Assembly (NCBI GenBank): GCA_964228145.1
Contig: CAXQZJ010000024.1
Span: forward strand, 1-64,000
From: Pseudobowmanella sp964228145
GTDB taxonomy: Bacteria > Pseudomonadota > Gammaproteobacteria > Enterobacterales > Alteromonadaceae
DNA: 64,000 nt
Direction of reading: 5' to 3'
Part shown: positions 17,084 through 26,347 of the stretch, in pieces
How positions within the stretch are numbered: position 1 is the stretch's first letter
Layout: each line of letters opens with the position of its first letter
The notes under the pieces: generated by a model
Seen by the model: only the letters and a program-made list of their open reading frames with translations
The model's database searches: none
What the model was told of the DNA's origin: nothing
Program-made: the position numbers and the translations under genes

Positions 17084-19432
17084 TCAATCCTCACCATCTA
17101 ATTGCATTTTCAGCCAATCTTCCAGCACGGGTAAATCGTGTTGCAATGCCGCTTCAAGCTCATCAAGCCAATCATAGACGTTTTCCCACCAGGCAGGATG
17201 GTCGCCCTGCTGAATGAGGTTGGCGTATTTACGCACATGCAACAGTCCTACTGATGCAGCCGCGCCTTTAATTTTGTGCGCCTCTTCACATACAGTTTCT
17301 TTGCGCTTAGCCATCAAACTGGTTTGCAATGCCTGCAAATACTGAGGCATTTTTGACTTGAAAACATCGACAGAATCCAGCAACAGCTGCGCGCCGATCG
17401 TTTCCACCAATTGACTCAGATTTTCCGTATCCAACGCGCCAGACACACTGTCTTTAGGTGTATCTGTACGACTTTCCGGTAATGGCACCATCTCCGGCAT
17501 GCTGCAGTACTGATTGATAACCTCAATCACTCTGCTTTTTTTGATTGGTTTAGCAATCACGTCATCCATGCCATTATCCAGATACTCCTGACGGGTTTTT
17601 ATCACATTGGCGGTCAATGCCACCATAGGTGTCCCCATGGCTAAATCTTCTTCCAATAAGGTATTGGCGACATCAAAGCCGGTCATATCAGGTAATTGAA
17701 TGTCCAGTAGGATCAAGTCATAGTGATTCTCTCTGGCCATCTGGATCGCATCCGTGCCATTCATTGCGACACTCACTCGTTGGCCCAATTTTTCCAGCAG
17801 CGCTCTTGCTACCATGACATTAAGCTCAATATCCTCGACCAGTAAAATATGTAAACCAGTTACTTTTACTAACAGTTGCTTCTTCGGTTCACTCATTGCT
17901 TTAAGTGGTAACATAACGGTGAAGCAACTTCCGCGCCCTGGCTGACTTTGAACCTCAATCGAACCATCCATTAAATCGACCATTTTTTTACAAATCGCTA
18001 AGCCGATACCTGTGCCGGTGGCAGACTGATTGACATCACCTTTTACCTGATAATACATGGCAAATATGTTGTCTAATTCTTCACTTGGAATGCCTACGCC
18101 CGAATCTCGAACCACAAACTTCATCATCTTCCGATTGTCGTGTTCTACCACGTCCAAACTGAAATCGACCTGACCTTGCTTGGTAAACTTGACGGCGTTG
18201 TAAAGTAAGTTCCACAAAATCTGTCGTAACCGCGTGTGATCAGTCTCGATATAGCGTGGCATGGCTTCATCCATGCAGGCGTTAAATTCCAGATTTGCAT
18301 CGCTGGCCAGCAAGCCAACCAGACTACTCAGCTCATTGAAAAACAAGCGAATATCAATACTTTCTTGCACCAGTTCGAGGCGATCGCGGCCAATTTTGTC
18401 CAGATCGATAATGTCGTTGAAAATATTGCCAAGGGTGACAGCACTGGTATAGATGGTGTTGATCCAGTTCTGCTGTTCGTCGTTGAGGGAGGTGTTGCGC
18501 AACATACGGCTAAGACCAACGATGCCATTCAACGGGGTGCGCAGCTCGTGGCTGATGGTAGCAATAAATGCGGTTTTATCTCTGCTGGCGCGCTCCAGTG
18601 CATCTTCCGCTTCTTTCCGCTTAGTCATATCGCGTCCAAACGCCAGCAAACCTAAGCGTTGGTTATGGTTGTCAAAAAACGGAACCTTACGCATCTCGTA
18701 ATAGCGTAAGCTGCCATCAGCAAAGCGCAACCACAACTCTTCGGTAATACTGTTGTTACTGTGCAGGACCTCATTATCACTGGCGACCACCCGGCGCGCG
18801 ACATCTTCATCGTAAACATCTTCAGGCGTTAAGCCGAGCAATTCCGCCTCGGATTTACCGGTCATTTGTTCCGCTACCCGGTTACAGCCTGCAAACTGTC
18901 CTTGTTCGTTACGGTAATAAATCAGATCCGGAGAAGAGTCGATAATCGAGCGAAGTATTGACGATAATCGCTGAGCTTGCTGTTCTTTATCACGACGCTC
19001 TTTGATTTCCTGTTCCAGCTCTTTATATAAGGTTTCCCGTTCCAACTGTGCCTGCTTGCGTTGCTCAATTTCGTAATTCAACTTACCAATATTGTCGCTC
19101 AGCTCGTGATTTCGTCTCGCATCGTCGGCACGCATGCGTTCTAACTGCTCCACTACCTCTTCTAACTGTCGGCGCGCACGTTCCAGCTGCTTTACCAATT
19201 CACTAAAGAAGAACAGAACAAACGGAGCACTGAGCATGGTCAATACCACGGCACTGAAGAAGTCCATCAATTCCACTTCACCGGTGACAGACAGTCGCAA
19301 TACATACGAACCCAGAATTGTGAATCCCAACGCCACCAATACGAACAATATGCTGACTTTCAGCGTACCCATACGATTAACAAAATTGGCGAACCGAATT
19401 GCCCAGGAGTCCATCGGTGAATGCTGTGACAT
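17084..19432 (-). CDS. arcB: Aerobic respiration control hybrid sensor kinase ArcB
   Basis: Redox-responsive tripartite kinase that phosphorylates ArcA. The 782 aa product has two N-terminal membrane helices, a coiled coil (about 80-160), a PAS domain, a transmitter with His295 (TISHELRTPLNG) and N/G boxes, a receiver with Asp577 (LILLDIQLPDM), and an HPt domain with His719 (EEAHKIKGAAASVG), matching E. coli ArcB in order and length. The redox cysteine equivalent to E. coli Cys180 is present (Cys183 in AGCNR), but the position of Cys241 is a tyrosine. The ATG at 19432 has GGAG 6 nt upstream; the ATG at 19438 abuts the GGAG. arcA is not in the window. Confidence 0.95.
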   Translation of the reverse strand: MSQHSPMDSWAIRFANFVNRMGTLKVSILFVLVALGFTILGSYVLRLSVTGEVELMDFFSAVVLTMLSAPFVLFFFSELVKQLERARRQLEEVVEQLERMRADDARRNHELSDNIGKLNYEIEQRKQAQLERETLYKELEQEIKERRDKEQQAQRLSSILRSIIDSSPDLIYYRNEQGQFAGCNRVAEQMTGKSEAELLGLTPEDVYDEDVARRVVASDNEVLHSNNSITEELWLRFADGSLRYYEMRKVPFFDNHNQRLGLLAFGRDMTKRKEAEDALERASRDKTAFIATISHELRTPLNGIVGLSRMLRNTSLNDEQQNWINTIYTSAVTLGNIFNDIIDLDKIGRDRLELVQESIDIRLFFNELSSLVGLLASDANLEFNACMDEAMPRYIETDHTRLRQILWNLLYNAVKFTKQGQVDFSLDVVEHDNRKMMKFVVRDSGVGIPSEELDNIFAMYYQVKGDVNQSATGTGIGLAICKKMVDLMDGSIEVQSQPGRGSCFTVMLPLKAMSEPKKQLLVKVTGLHILLVEDIELNVMVARALLEKLGQRVSVAMNGTDAIQMARENHYDLILLDIQLPDMTGFDVANTLLEEDLAMGTPMVALTANVIKTRQEYLDNGMDDVIAKPIKKSRVIEVINQYCSMPEMVPLPESRTDTPKDSVSGALDTENLSQLVETIGAQLLLDSVDVFKSKMPQYLQALQTSLMAKRKETVCEEAHKIKGAAASVGLLHVRKYANLIQQGDHPAWWENVYDWLDELEAALQHDLPVLEDWLKMQLDGED

Positions 19433-19588
19433 ATCCATCTCCGTTTGTTCACTTTACACGCTGCGCATAGTAGCACGAAGCACAGCGAGGCCGAGGTAAA
19501 AATCTCCACGTGCTAAACCATAGTAAAATACTCAAGTATTCCTTTTTCGAAAGGGTTATTCATTTTTTTTCATCAACATAGCCAGGTG

Positions 19589-19603
19589 ATTTATGCTATA
19601 AAT
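19589..19603 (+). promoter_or_regulatory. Candidate folE2 promoter (extended -10) inside a palindrome
   Basis: TGCTATAAA is an extended -10 motif 67 bases before the folE2 ATG, embedded in the perfect inverted repeat ATTTAT-GCT-ATAAAT. No good -35 hexamer lies 17 bp upstream, as is usual for extended -10 promoters. The overlap suggests that a regulator could compete with RNA polymerase. The sequence does not resemble the gammaproteobacterial Zur box closely. Confidence 0.45.
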
Positions 19604-19669
19604 GGCGACCTTTGGCGGGCGGGCGTTCGGCTACCCGTAACGATTTTTGTGTGAAGTACCGGAGAAAAG

Positions 19670-20596
19670 ATGTCTTCAATCATGCCTGATGTGGCAAAAC
19701 AAAGTTCAGCGCAAGCAGCAGGAACACTCGACCGTGTAGGAATGAGCAATATCGAGCTTCCCTTAATGCTTTCAACCGACGACGCGCAACAGCGTCCGGT
19801 CAGTGCTCGGGTAACGGCGTTTGTTAACCTCGTCAAGCCAGAGGCAAAAGGAATTCACATGTCCCGTTTGTATTTGTTGCTTGATGAGCTTTCCATCAAC
19901 AGTGAATTAAGCGTGTCGACACTGGCGAAGCTGTTAGAAAACTTTATCGACAGCCATGAAGGACTGAGTGACAGTGCCCAGTTAACTATCGCATTTGATT
20001 ATCATATGCGTCGCAAGTCCTTGATCAGTGGCAAGCAAGGGTGGAAAGCCTACCCGATCACAATTAACGGCGTGCTTAAGCAAGGTAAGATGGACATCGA
20101 ACTCAAGCTCGATGTGCCCTACAGTTCCACTTGCCCCTGCTCAGCCGCGTTAGCCCGCCAGTTGATTCAACAAAGTTTCAATGACACATTTGGCACTGAG
20201 CAACAAGTTAACGCAGAAAAAGTGCATGCATGGCTGGGAACAACCGAAGGTATTGTTGCTACTCCTCACAGTCAGCGCTCTGTTGCAGAAGTGAAAGTGA
20301 AACTGGACGGCGATGTCGCCCAATTCCCGGTCAAATCCATCGTTGACGCTGTTGAAGATGCGTTGCAAACCCCAGTGCAGGCGGCTGTAAAACGCGAAGA
20401 TGAGCAAGAGTTTGCCCGCTTAAATGGACAGAATCTGATGTTCTGTGAAGATGCTGCGCGCAAGCTTAAAAACACCCTGGCGCAACAAGCGCTGATTAAT
20501 GATTTTTGGGTAAGAGTTAACCATCTTGAATCCCTTCATGCCCATGATGCTGTGGCCATTGCCACGAAAGGGTTAGTTGATGGCTATCAGGCCTGA
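19670..20596 (+). CDS. folE2: GTP cyclohydrolase FolE2 (type IB)
   Basis: Converts GTP to dihydroneopterin triphosphate, the first step of folate (and in some species queuosine) synthesis, using metals other than zinc. The 308 aa product shows the COG1469 features: VGMSNIELPLML near the N-terminus, HMSRLYLLLDEL, the metal/substrate cysteine in YSSTCPCSAALARQ, and TPHSQRSVAEVKV. The ATG has GGAG 5 nt upstream. It is a single-gene unit facing a PEP-CTERM gene across a shared terminator. In many bacteria folE2 backs up zinc-dependent FolE under zinc limitation; no FolE is in this window. Confidence 0.93.
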   Translation: MSSIMPDVAKQSSAQAAGTLDRVGMSNIELPLMLSTDDAQQRPVSARVTAFVNLVKPEAKGIHMSRLYLLLDELSINSELSVSTLAKLLENFIDSHEGLSDSAQLTIAFDYHMRRKSLISGKQGWKAYPITINGVLKQGKMDIELKLDVPYSSTCPCSAALARQLIQQSFNDTFGTEQQVNAEKVHAWLGTTEGIVATPHSQRSVAEVKVKLDGDVAQFPVKSIVDAVEDALQTPVQAAVKREDEQEFARLNGQNLMFCEDAARKLKNTLAQQALINDFWVRVNHLESLHAHDAVAIATKGLVDGYQA

Positions 20597-20610
20597 TAAA
20601 ACAGGTTACA

Positions 20611-20643
20611 AAAAAAAGGGTGCCAAATGGCACCCTTTTTTCT
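20611..20643. terminator. Bidirectional terminator between folE2 and the PEP-CTERM gene
   Basis: An 11-bp perfect stem (AAAAGGGTGCC/GGCACCCTTTT) with an AAAT loop, flanked by A-runs on the left and T-runs on the right, so it can end transcription from both convergent genes. Confidence 0.9.
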
Positions 20644-20655
20644 TTCGCCCACCCT

Positions 20656-21255
20656 TTACACCTTACGGCGTAAACTTATCATTGCCAACAAACCAATGGC
20701 GATGGCAAAAATTCCTGCTGGCTCTGGCACTGCGTTCGCATCTACCCGAGCTTCGAATGCGACATCAGCGGTGTAGTCTGTATTATCTACAGTCGCTTCA
20801 ACACCGTTGTCGTTTACGTCATCTTCTGAATAAGTAATGTCTAAACTCAATTCCTGAGATTGACGTAGATAAGAGAAAGTGTGAACGCGGAAGGTGTCAT
20901 CGAACGCAACCAATCCACTGTCACCTGCGGCCCATGAAATCCATGCACCTTGAAAAAATAACTCCAGGAAAAAACTGTTCACATCGGCGAAATCAAACTC
21001 TGTGATGGTGCCATCACTGTAGATGCTACTGCTACTGTCGAAATCACCACCAAAACAGCCCGCGAAACCGGCGTTTGGATCATAATCTCTATCGCAACCG
21101 TTAATTTCACCTACGTCAGATGCGGTAAAAGTGGGACTCGATGCTGACCCAGACACGTTATTAATGAAGATGTCGTAGATTACGATGTCAGCTTTTGCGT
21201 TACCTGCGAAAACACTAGTAACCAATAAGAGGGCGAGCGCTGCAACCTTTTGCAT
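20656..21255 (-). CDS. PEP-CTERM sorting-domain secreted protein
   Basis: The 199 aa product has an N-terminal signal peptide (about 1-22, ending GNAKA) and a C-terminal sorting signal: VPEP at 176-179, a hydrophobic helix, then RRKV. This tripartite tail is the PEP-CTERM signal recognised by exosortase, which processes exported proteins of exopolysaccharide-producing Gram-negatives. The mature part (about 23-170) is acidic, with Asp/Asn-rich segments and two cysteine sites near residues 54 and 67 but no domain I recognise. No exosortase gene is nearby. Function unknown. Confidence 0.85.
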   Translation of the reverse strand: MQKVAALALLLVTSVFAGNAKADIVIYDIFINNVSGSASSPTFTASDVGEINGCDRDYDPNAGFAGCFGGDFDSSSSIYSDGTITEFDFADVNSFFLELFFQGAWISWAAGDSGLVAFDDTFRVHTFSYLRQSQELSLDITYSEDDVNDNGVEATVDNTDYTADVAFEARVDANAVPEPAGIFAIAIGLLAMISLRRKV

Positions 21256-21573
21256 AAGATACTCCAGTCAATACAATACCTAGCACACACCACTGTTTAG
21301 TGTGTATGCATGTTTAACTATCTTGTACGCCTCGACACTAACAATGCAGACAGCATGCCAAAAACAAAACAAAACACACAAGCAACTGATTTATAAGCAT
21401 TTATTATTAAAATCTTAATTTTTAACTCGCTTATACACTGAGCAATAAATCGGCATGTGTAAAAAAAGCTGACATTTCAGCGACGCTACTTAGCTGCGAC
21501 CGTTGCGTCGCATATTTGCCGCATACTTATTCACAATACCAAAGATCCTGCTATAACAGAAAAAACGCGCTTT

Positions 21574-21591
21574 TTAGGATAAAAATCCTAA
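21574..21591. promoter_or_regulatory. Perfect 18-bp palindrome upstream of gltB
   Basis: TTAGGAT-AAAA-ATCCTAA, two 7-bp arms around four A, 282 bases before the gltB ATG. The dyad symmetry and distance fit an operator for a dimeric regulator, but without T-run or protein evidence the role is inferred only. Confidence 0.35.
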
Positions 21592-21716
21592 TATGCGGTT
21601 AATAAGCTGCGCTTTTTAACACTCCGTTAACAAAGTAATTTTCATTATTTTTCAACACTTTAATCAAAAACAGACAAACCAAAGCGCGACATCGGTGCAT
21701 TTTCAAATTTGAACGA

Positions 21717-21745
21717 TTGATTTTAAAATTTAACGTCTGTATGTT
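21717..21745 (+). promoter_or_regulatory. Candidate sigma-70 promoter for gltBD
   Basis: TTGATT and TATGTT are separated by 17 bp and lie about 130 bases before the gltB start. Each hexamer matches consensus at four of six positions. It is the best -35/-10 pair I found in this region; other pairs are possible. Confidence 0.3.
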
Positions 21746-21872
21746 CCTTAGTCCCTAAGGCGAATATGCATAAACATTCGAATAACGCAGCATAAACGCC
21801 ATAGTCAACTGTAAAGACACCCACAGCGAGGCCTGCCGGGTTATTTACCCCCAGAGATAGGAGCGGTTGCCA

Positions 21873-24800
21873 ATGACGTTATTTCATCCAAATGATTCCA
21901 GAGACAATTGTGGGTTTGGATTGATCGCCCACATTGAAGGCAAACCCAGCCATGGTCTAGTAAAAACCGCTATCGAGGGCTTAGATCGCATGCAACATCG
22001 GGGCGGTATCGCTGCTGACGGAAAAACCGGCGACGGGTGTGGCTTGTTGATGCAGAAACCTGACGCATTTTTCCAAAAAGTAGCGGCGCAACATCAATGG
22101 CGACTCGCCAGCAATTATGCCGTCGGGATGATCTTTCTGAATCCAGATCAGGCCAAAGCTGATGTAGCTAAAAAAATATTGCAGCAAGAGTTAGAGGCAG
22201 AAACCCTCAGCGTCTTGGGATGGCGCGAAGTTCCTACCAATGACAATCTCCTCGGCGATTTGGCCGCTAGCTGTAAACCCGCAATCGAACAAGTGTTCGT
22301 CAACGCGCCACCCGGATGGCGTCCTCACGATATGGAACGTCGTCTTTTTATGGCGCGCCGACGAGCTGAAAAGCGTCTCGCTGATGACAGCGAATTTTAT
22401 ATTGCGGCATTGTCGTCTTTGGTCAGTGTGTATAAAGGTCTGGTCATGGCTGGCGACTTACCCCGTTTTTACTTGGATCTTGCTGACCCGGATATGCAAA
22501 GTGCTATCTGTGTTTTCCACCAGCGGTTTTCGACAAACACACTACCACGCTGGCCATTAGCACAACCTTTTCGTTTTCTCGCACACAACGGCGAGATTAA
22601 TACCATCCGGGGCAACCGCGAATGGGCCATGGCACGTACCTACAAATACCGTACGCCATTGATTCCCGATCTGCACAACGCTGCCCCCTTTGTAAACATG
22701 GAAGGGTCTGACTCCTCTTCGTTAGACAATATGCTCGAACTGTTTCTCGCTGGAGGAATGGATTTGTTTCGTGCCATGCGACTGCTGGTGCCGCCGGCAT
22801 ACCAAAACAACCAAACCATGGACGAAGATCTGAAAGCCTTCTACGAGTTCAATTCCATGCATATGGAGCCTTGGGATGGTCCTGCCGGTATTGTTATGAC
22901 CAATGGTCACCATGTGGCATGTAACCTTGACCGCAACGGTTTACGTCCCGCCCGCTATGTGATTACGAAAGACAATTTGATCACCCTGGCCTCTGAAGTG
23001 GGCATTTGGGATTACGATCACCAAGACGTGGTAGAGAAAGGCCGGGTCGGTCCCGGAGAAATGCTCGCCGTCGATACCCAGAGCGGCAGGATCTGGCGCT
23101 CAAATGAAATTGACGATGAGCTAAAAAACCGACACCCCTACAAACAGTGGCTCAAAGAACATATTCGTCGTCTCACCCCTATCGAGCAGCTCGACGCACC
23201 TGAAATAGGTAAACGTTTGTTTGACGACGACATGATGAATACCTATTTCAAGCAGTTTAACTACAGTTACGAAGAGCTCGACCAAGTTATCCGGGTTCTG
23301 GCTAAAGATGGCCAAGAAGCCGTTGGTTCTATGGGTGACGATACGCCCATGGCGGTATTATCTACCCGAAACCGAACCCTTTATGATTATTTTCGTCAGC
23401 AGTTTGCACAAGTTACTAACCCGCCCATCGATCCTTTGCGGGAAAACCACGTTATGTCGCTGGCAACATGTATCGGCCGTGAAAAAGACGTATTAAGTGA
23501 AACGTCAGGTTATGCTGACCGCGTGTTGTTTGACAGTCCGGTATTGATGTATACCGACTTGAAGCAACTCAGAAACTTCAATCCAGACGACTACTATTCT
23601 GAGAAAGTATCAATCAATTATCAGCCTCAGGAAGGCCTCAAAGCGGCGATTAAACGCGTTTGTGACGAAGTTGAACAGCTGGTTCGACGCAAACGCGCGG
23701 CGTTTGTAGTGCTTTCGGATCGTAAGATTAAGCCTGAGTTAATTCCTATTCCGGCAGCCATGGCGGTCGGGGCTGTACAGCGACGTTTGGTAGAAAAGTC
23801 GCTGCGCTGTGACGCCAACATAGTCGTCGAAACGGCAAGCGCCCGGGACCCCCACCACTTTGCTGTGCTTATAGGACTCGGGGCTACCGCGGTCTATCCT
23901 TTCCTAGCCTATGAAATCATTGAGCAAATGGTAGAAAAGCAACAACTTACTATCAGCCCAATGCAAGCGATGATCAACTACCGCAAGGGGATCAATAAAG
24001 GCCTGTATAAGATCATGTCAAAAATGGGCATTTCTACTATTGCCAGTTATCGTTGCTCCAAACTGTTCGAAGCTGTTGGCATCAGCCAAGAGGTCATGGA
24101 TCTGTGTTTCCGTGGTGTACCAAGTCGCATCCAGGGTGCGCAGTTCAGTGATTTTGAACAAGACCAATTAAATTTGAACAAAATAGCGTGGCTAAAGCGC
24201 AAACCAATCAACCATGGTGGACTACTTAAGTACGTGCACGATGGTGAATACCATGCCTACAACCCTGATGTTGTGCAGAGCCTGCAAAAAGCGGTGGCCA
24301 GTGGTAATTACAGCGATTACCAGATCTATGCCGACTTGGTTAACAAGCGCAGTGTGGCAAGTCTTAGAGATTTGCTTGCACTTCAACCAAATGCAGAGCC
24401 GATTCCACTGGATGACGTTGAATCAGAACAAAACCTCTACCACAGATTCGATACTGCAGCGATGTCAATTGGTGCGCTCAGTCCCGAAGCCCATGAAGCG
24501 CTGGCAATTGCGATGAACCGTCTGGGCGGGCAATCTAACTCTGGTGAAGGTGGCGAGGATCCAAAACGTTTTAACAGCGAACGAAATTCAAAAATTAAGC
24601 AAGTGGCCTCAGGTCGATTTGGTGTAACGCCTCATTATCTGGTGAACGCTTCTGTGATACAGATTAAAGTCGCTCAGGGCGCCAAACCCGGTGAAGGGGG
24701 ACAATTACCTGGTGACAAAGTGAATCCTTATATCGCCGAGTTACGCTATTCTGTGCCCGGAGTTACCTTAATTTCGCCACCGCCCCATCACGATATTTAC

Positions 24801-26339
24801 TCTATCGAAGATCTTGCTCAGCTTATTTTTGACCTTAAGCAGGTCAACCCTCATGCTCTTATCAGTGTCAAACTGGTGTCAGAGCCAGGGGTGGGGACCA
24901 TCGCATGTGGGGTTGCCAAAGCCTATGCCGACTTGATTACCGTTTCTGGCTATGACGGCGGTACGGGTGCAAGTCCGCTAACCTCAGTAAAGTATGCCGG
25001 CAGCCCCTGGGAACTGGGTCTGGCTGAAACCCAGCAAGCCTTGGTTGCCAATGGTTTACGTCATAAGGTGCGAGTGCAAACAGATGGCGGATTAAAAACC
25101 GGCTTAGATGTGATAAAAGCGGCCATTTTAGGCGCTGAGAGCTTCGGCTTTGGTACCGGTCCCATGGTCGCATTGGGATGCAAATATTTGCGCATCTGCC
25201 ATTTAAATAACTGTGCCACAGGCGTTGCTACCCAAGACGAAAACCTGCGAGAGAATTACTTTATTGGCTTGCCTGAAATGGTAATGAACTATTTTAAGTT
25301 TGTTGCCCGCGAAGTAAGGGAAATCATGGCCAGCCTGGGCGTGCGCAAGCTTGACGACCTGATTGGACGCACGGAATTGTTAACCGTGCTGGAAGGTCAA
25401 TCAGCACGCCAAGCCAAACTAGATTTGTCACCCCTGCTGGCCAAAGCCACCGAGGGTGACCATACGCGGCTGTTTTGTAGCACTGATAGCAACAATCCTG
25501 ACGATCTGGGCGAGTTAAACCAGCAACTGTTTGAGCAGTTTGCCGATGCGGTGGATGGTAAACGCCGCTGCCAAGGCCAATTTGATATTCGCAACACCGA
25601 TCGCTCGGTAGGGGCAAAATTATCAGGCTATATTGCTTCACGTCATGGCAATCGTGGTCTCGATGATTATCCGATTCAATTGCATTTCCGGGGAACCGCA
25701 GGCCAGAGCTTTGGCGTTTGGAACGCCGGCGGACTGGAAATGCGCCTCGAGGGAGATGCCAATGACTATGTCGGCAAAGGCATGGCAGGAGGTAAAATTG
25801 TTCTCCATCCGCCGCAAGGCGTGAGCTATGCGTCACACAATAGCGCAATTGCGGGCAACACCTGTCTTTACGGTGCTACCGGCGGTAAGTTATTTGCTGC
25901 AGGCTGCGCCGGAGAACGGTTTGCAGTGCGCAATTCAGGCGCTATCGCGGTGGTTGAAGGTATTGGGGATAACGGCTGTGAATACATGACCGGTGGTATT
26001 GTACTGGTATTGGGCTCGATTGGCGTTAACTTTGCGGCAGGTATGACGGGCGGATTTGCCTATGTAATGAGCGAACAAAATGACATAAATGCCCGCGTTA
26101 ACCACGAACTGGTCGAGGCCACAGCATTGGATGATAAGCCGATTCTCGTTGAGCATTTACGTGGTCTGATTAATCAACATTATGAAGAGACCGGCAGTGA
26201 ACGGGCGTTAGACATACTGACACACTTTGATCGTTTCTTACCCAGTTTTAAACTGATCAAACCGAAAACCAGTGACGTCAAAAATTTGCTGGGACATATC
26301 AGTCGTTCCAGCGATGAACTCAGCGTTCAGGCACAATAG
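21873..26339 (+). CDS. gltB: Glutamate synthase (NADPH) large subunit GltB
   Basis: Transfers the glutamine amide group to 2-oxoglutarate to give two glutamates, the main ammonia assimilation route with glutamine synthetase. The 1488 aa product starts with a short propeptide, exposing Cys13 (NCGFGLIAHIEG) as the N-terminal nucleophile of the class II amidotransferase domain. The central domain, the FMN-binding synthase domain with the [3Fe-4S] cysteines (CKYLRICHLNNCATGV) and the C-terminal GXGXG beta-helix domain follow. The ATG at 21873 has AGGAG 9 nt upstream and is preferred over a TTG two codons earlier. Followed 8 bp later by gltD. Confidence 0.98.
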   Translation: MTLFHPNDSRDNCGFGLIAHIEGKPSHGLVKTAIEGLDRMQHRGGIAADGKTGDGCGLLMQKPDAFFQKVAAQHQWRLASNYAVGMIFLNPDQAKADVAKKILQQELEAETLSVLGWREVPTNDNLLGDLAASCKPAIEQVFVNAPPGWRPHDMERRLFMARRRAEKRLADDSEFYIAALSSLVSVYKGLVMAGDLPRFYLDLADPDMQSAICVFHQRFSTNTLPRWPLAQPFRFLAHNGEINTIRGNREWAMARTYKYRTPLIPDLHNAAPFVNMEGSDSSSLDNMLELFLAGGMDLFRAMRLLVPPAYQNNQTMDEDLKAFYEFNSMHMEPWDGPAGIVMTNGHHVACNLDRNGLRPARYVITKDNLITLASEVGIWDYDHQDVVEKGRVGPGEMLAVDTQSGRIWRSNEIDDELKNRHPYKQWLKEHIRRLTPIEQLDAPEIGKRLFDDDMMNTYFKQFNYSYEELDQVIRVLAKDGQEAVGSMGDDTPMAVLSTRNRTLYDYFRQQFAQVTNPPIDPLRENHVMSLATCIGREKDVLSETSGYADRVLFDSPVLMYTDLKQLRNFNPDDYYSEKVSINYQPQEGLKAAIKRVCDEVEQLVRRKRAAFVVLSDRKIKPELIPIPAAMAVGAVQRRLVEKSLRCDANIVVETASARDPHHFAVLIGLGATAVYPFLAYEIIEQMVEKQQLTISPMQAMINYRKGINKGLYKIMSKMGISTIASYRCSKLFEAVGISQEVMDLCFRGVPSRIQGAQFSDFEQDQLNLNKIAWLKRKPINHGGLLKYVHDGEYHAYNPDVVQSLQKAVASGNYSDYQIYADLVNKRSVASLRDLLALQPNAEPIPLDDVESEQNLYHRFDTAAMSIGALSPEAHEALAIAMNRLGGQSNSGEGGEDPKRFNSERNSKIKQVASGRFGVTPHYLVNASVIQIKVAQGAKPGEGGQLPGDKVNPYIAELRYSVPGVTLISPPPHHDIYSIEDLAQLIFDLKQVNPHALISVKLVSEPGVGTIACGVAKAYADLITVSGYDGGTGASPLTSVKYAGSPWELGLAETQQALVANGLRHKVRVQTDGGLKTGLDVIKAAILGAESFGFGTGPMVALGCKYLRICHLNNCATGVATQDENLRENYFIGLPEMVMNYFKFVAREVREIMASLGVRKLDDLIGRTELLTVLEGQSARQAKLDLSPLLAKATEGDHTRLFCSTDSNNPDDLGELNQQLFEQFADAVDGKRRCQGQFDIRNTDRSVGAKLSGYIASRHGNRGLDDYPIQLHFRGTAGQSFGVWNAGGLEMRLEGDANDYVGKGMAGGKIVLHPPQGVSYASHNSAIAGNTCLYGATGGKLFAAGCAGERFAVRNSGAIAVVEGIGDNGCEYMTGGIVLVLGSIGVNFAAGMTGGFAYVMSEQNDINARVNHELVEATALDDKPILVEHLRGLINQHYEETGSERALDILTHFDRFLPSFKLIKPKTSDVKNLLGHISRSSDELSVQAQ

Positions 26340-26347
26340 GAGGCACA

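Larger units (their letters stand above)
21256..21866. other. AT-rich 0.6 kb upstream region of gltB with palindromes
   Basis: No credible gene. It separates the divergent PEP-CTERM gene and gltB and should hold both promoters. Seen: an imperfect inverted repeat ACACACCACT-GTTT-AGTGTGTAT at about 21285-21307 near the PEP-CTERM start; inverted repeat GCGACGC...GCGTCGC at 21480-21511; the perfect 18-bp palindrome TTAGGAT-AAAA-ATCCTAA at 21574-21591; two copies of GCGCTTTTTA about 45 bases apart; and CGAAT...ATTCG around ATGCAT at 21761-21780. In E. coli gltBD is controlled by Lrp, IHF and others; binding sites here are not proven. Confidence 0.6.

Noticed and set aside
21256..21866. Sigma-54 (-24/-12) promoter or riboswitch upstream of gltB
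   Set aside because: I found no TGGCAC-N5-TTGC-like element and no riboswitch core in this region.
25324..25848. 174-codon frame antisense to gltB
   Set aside because: Lies wholly inside the strongly conserved GltB coding region, has low-complexity composition (Arg/Pro/His-rich) and no independent signals.
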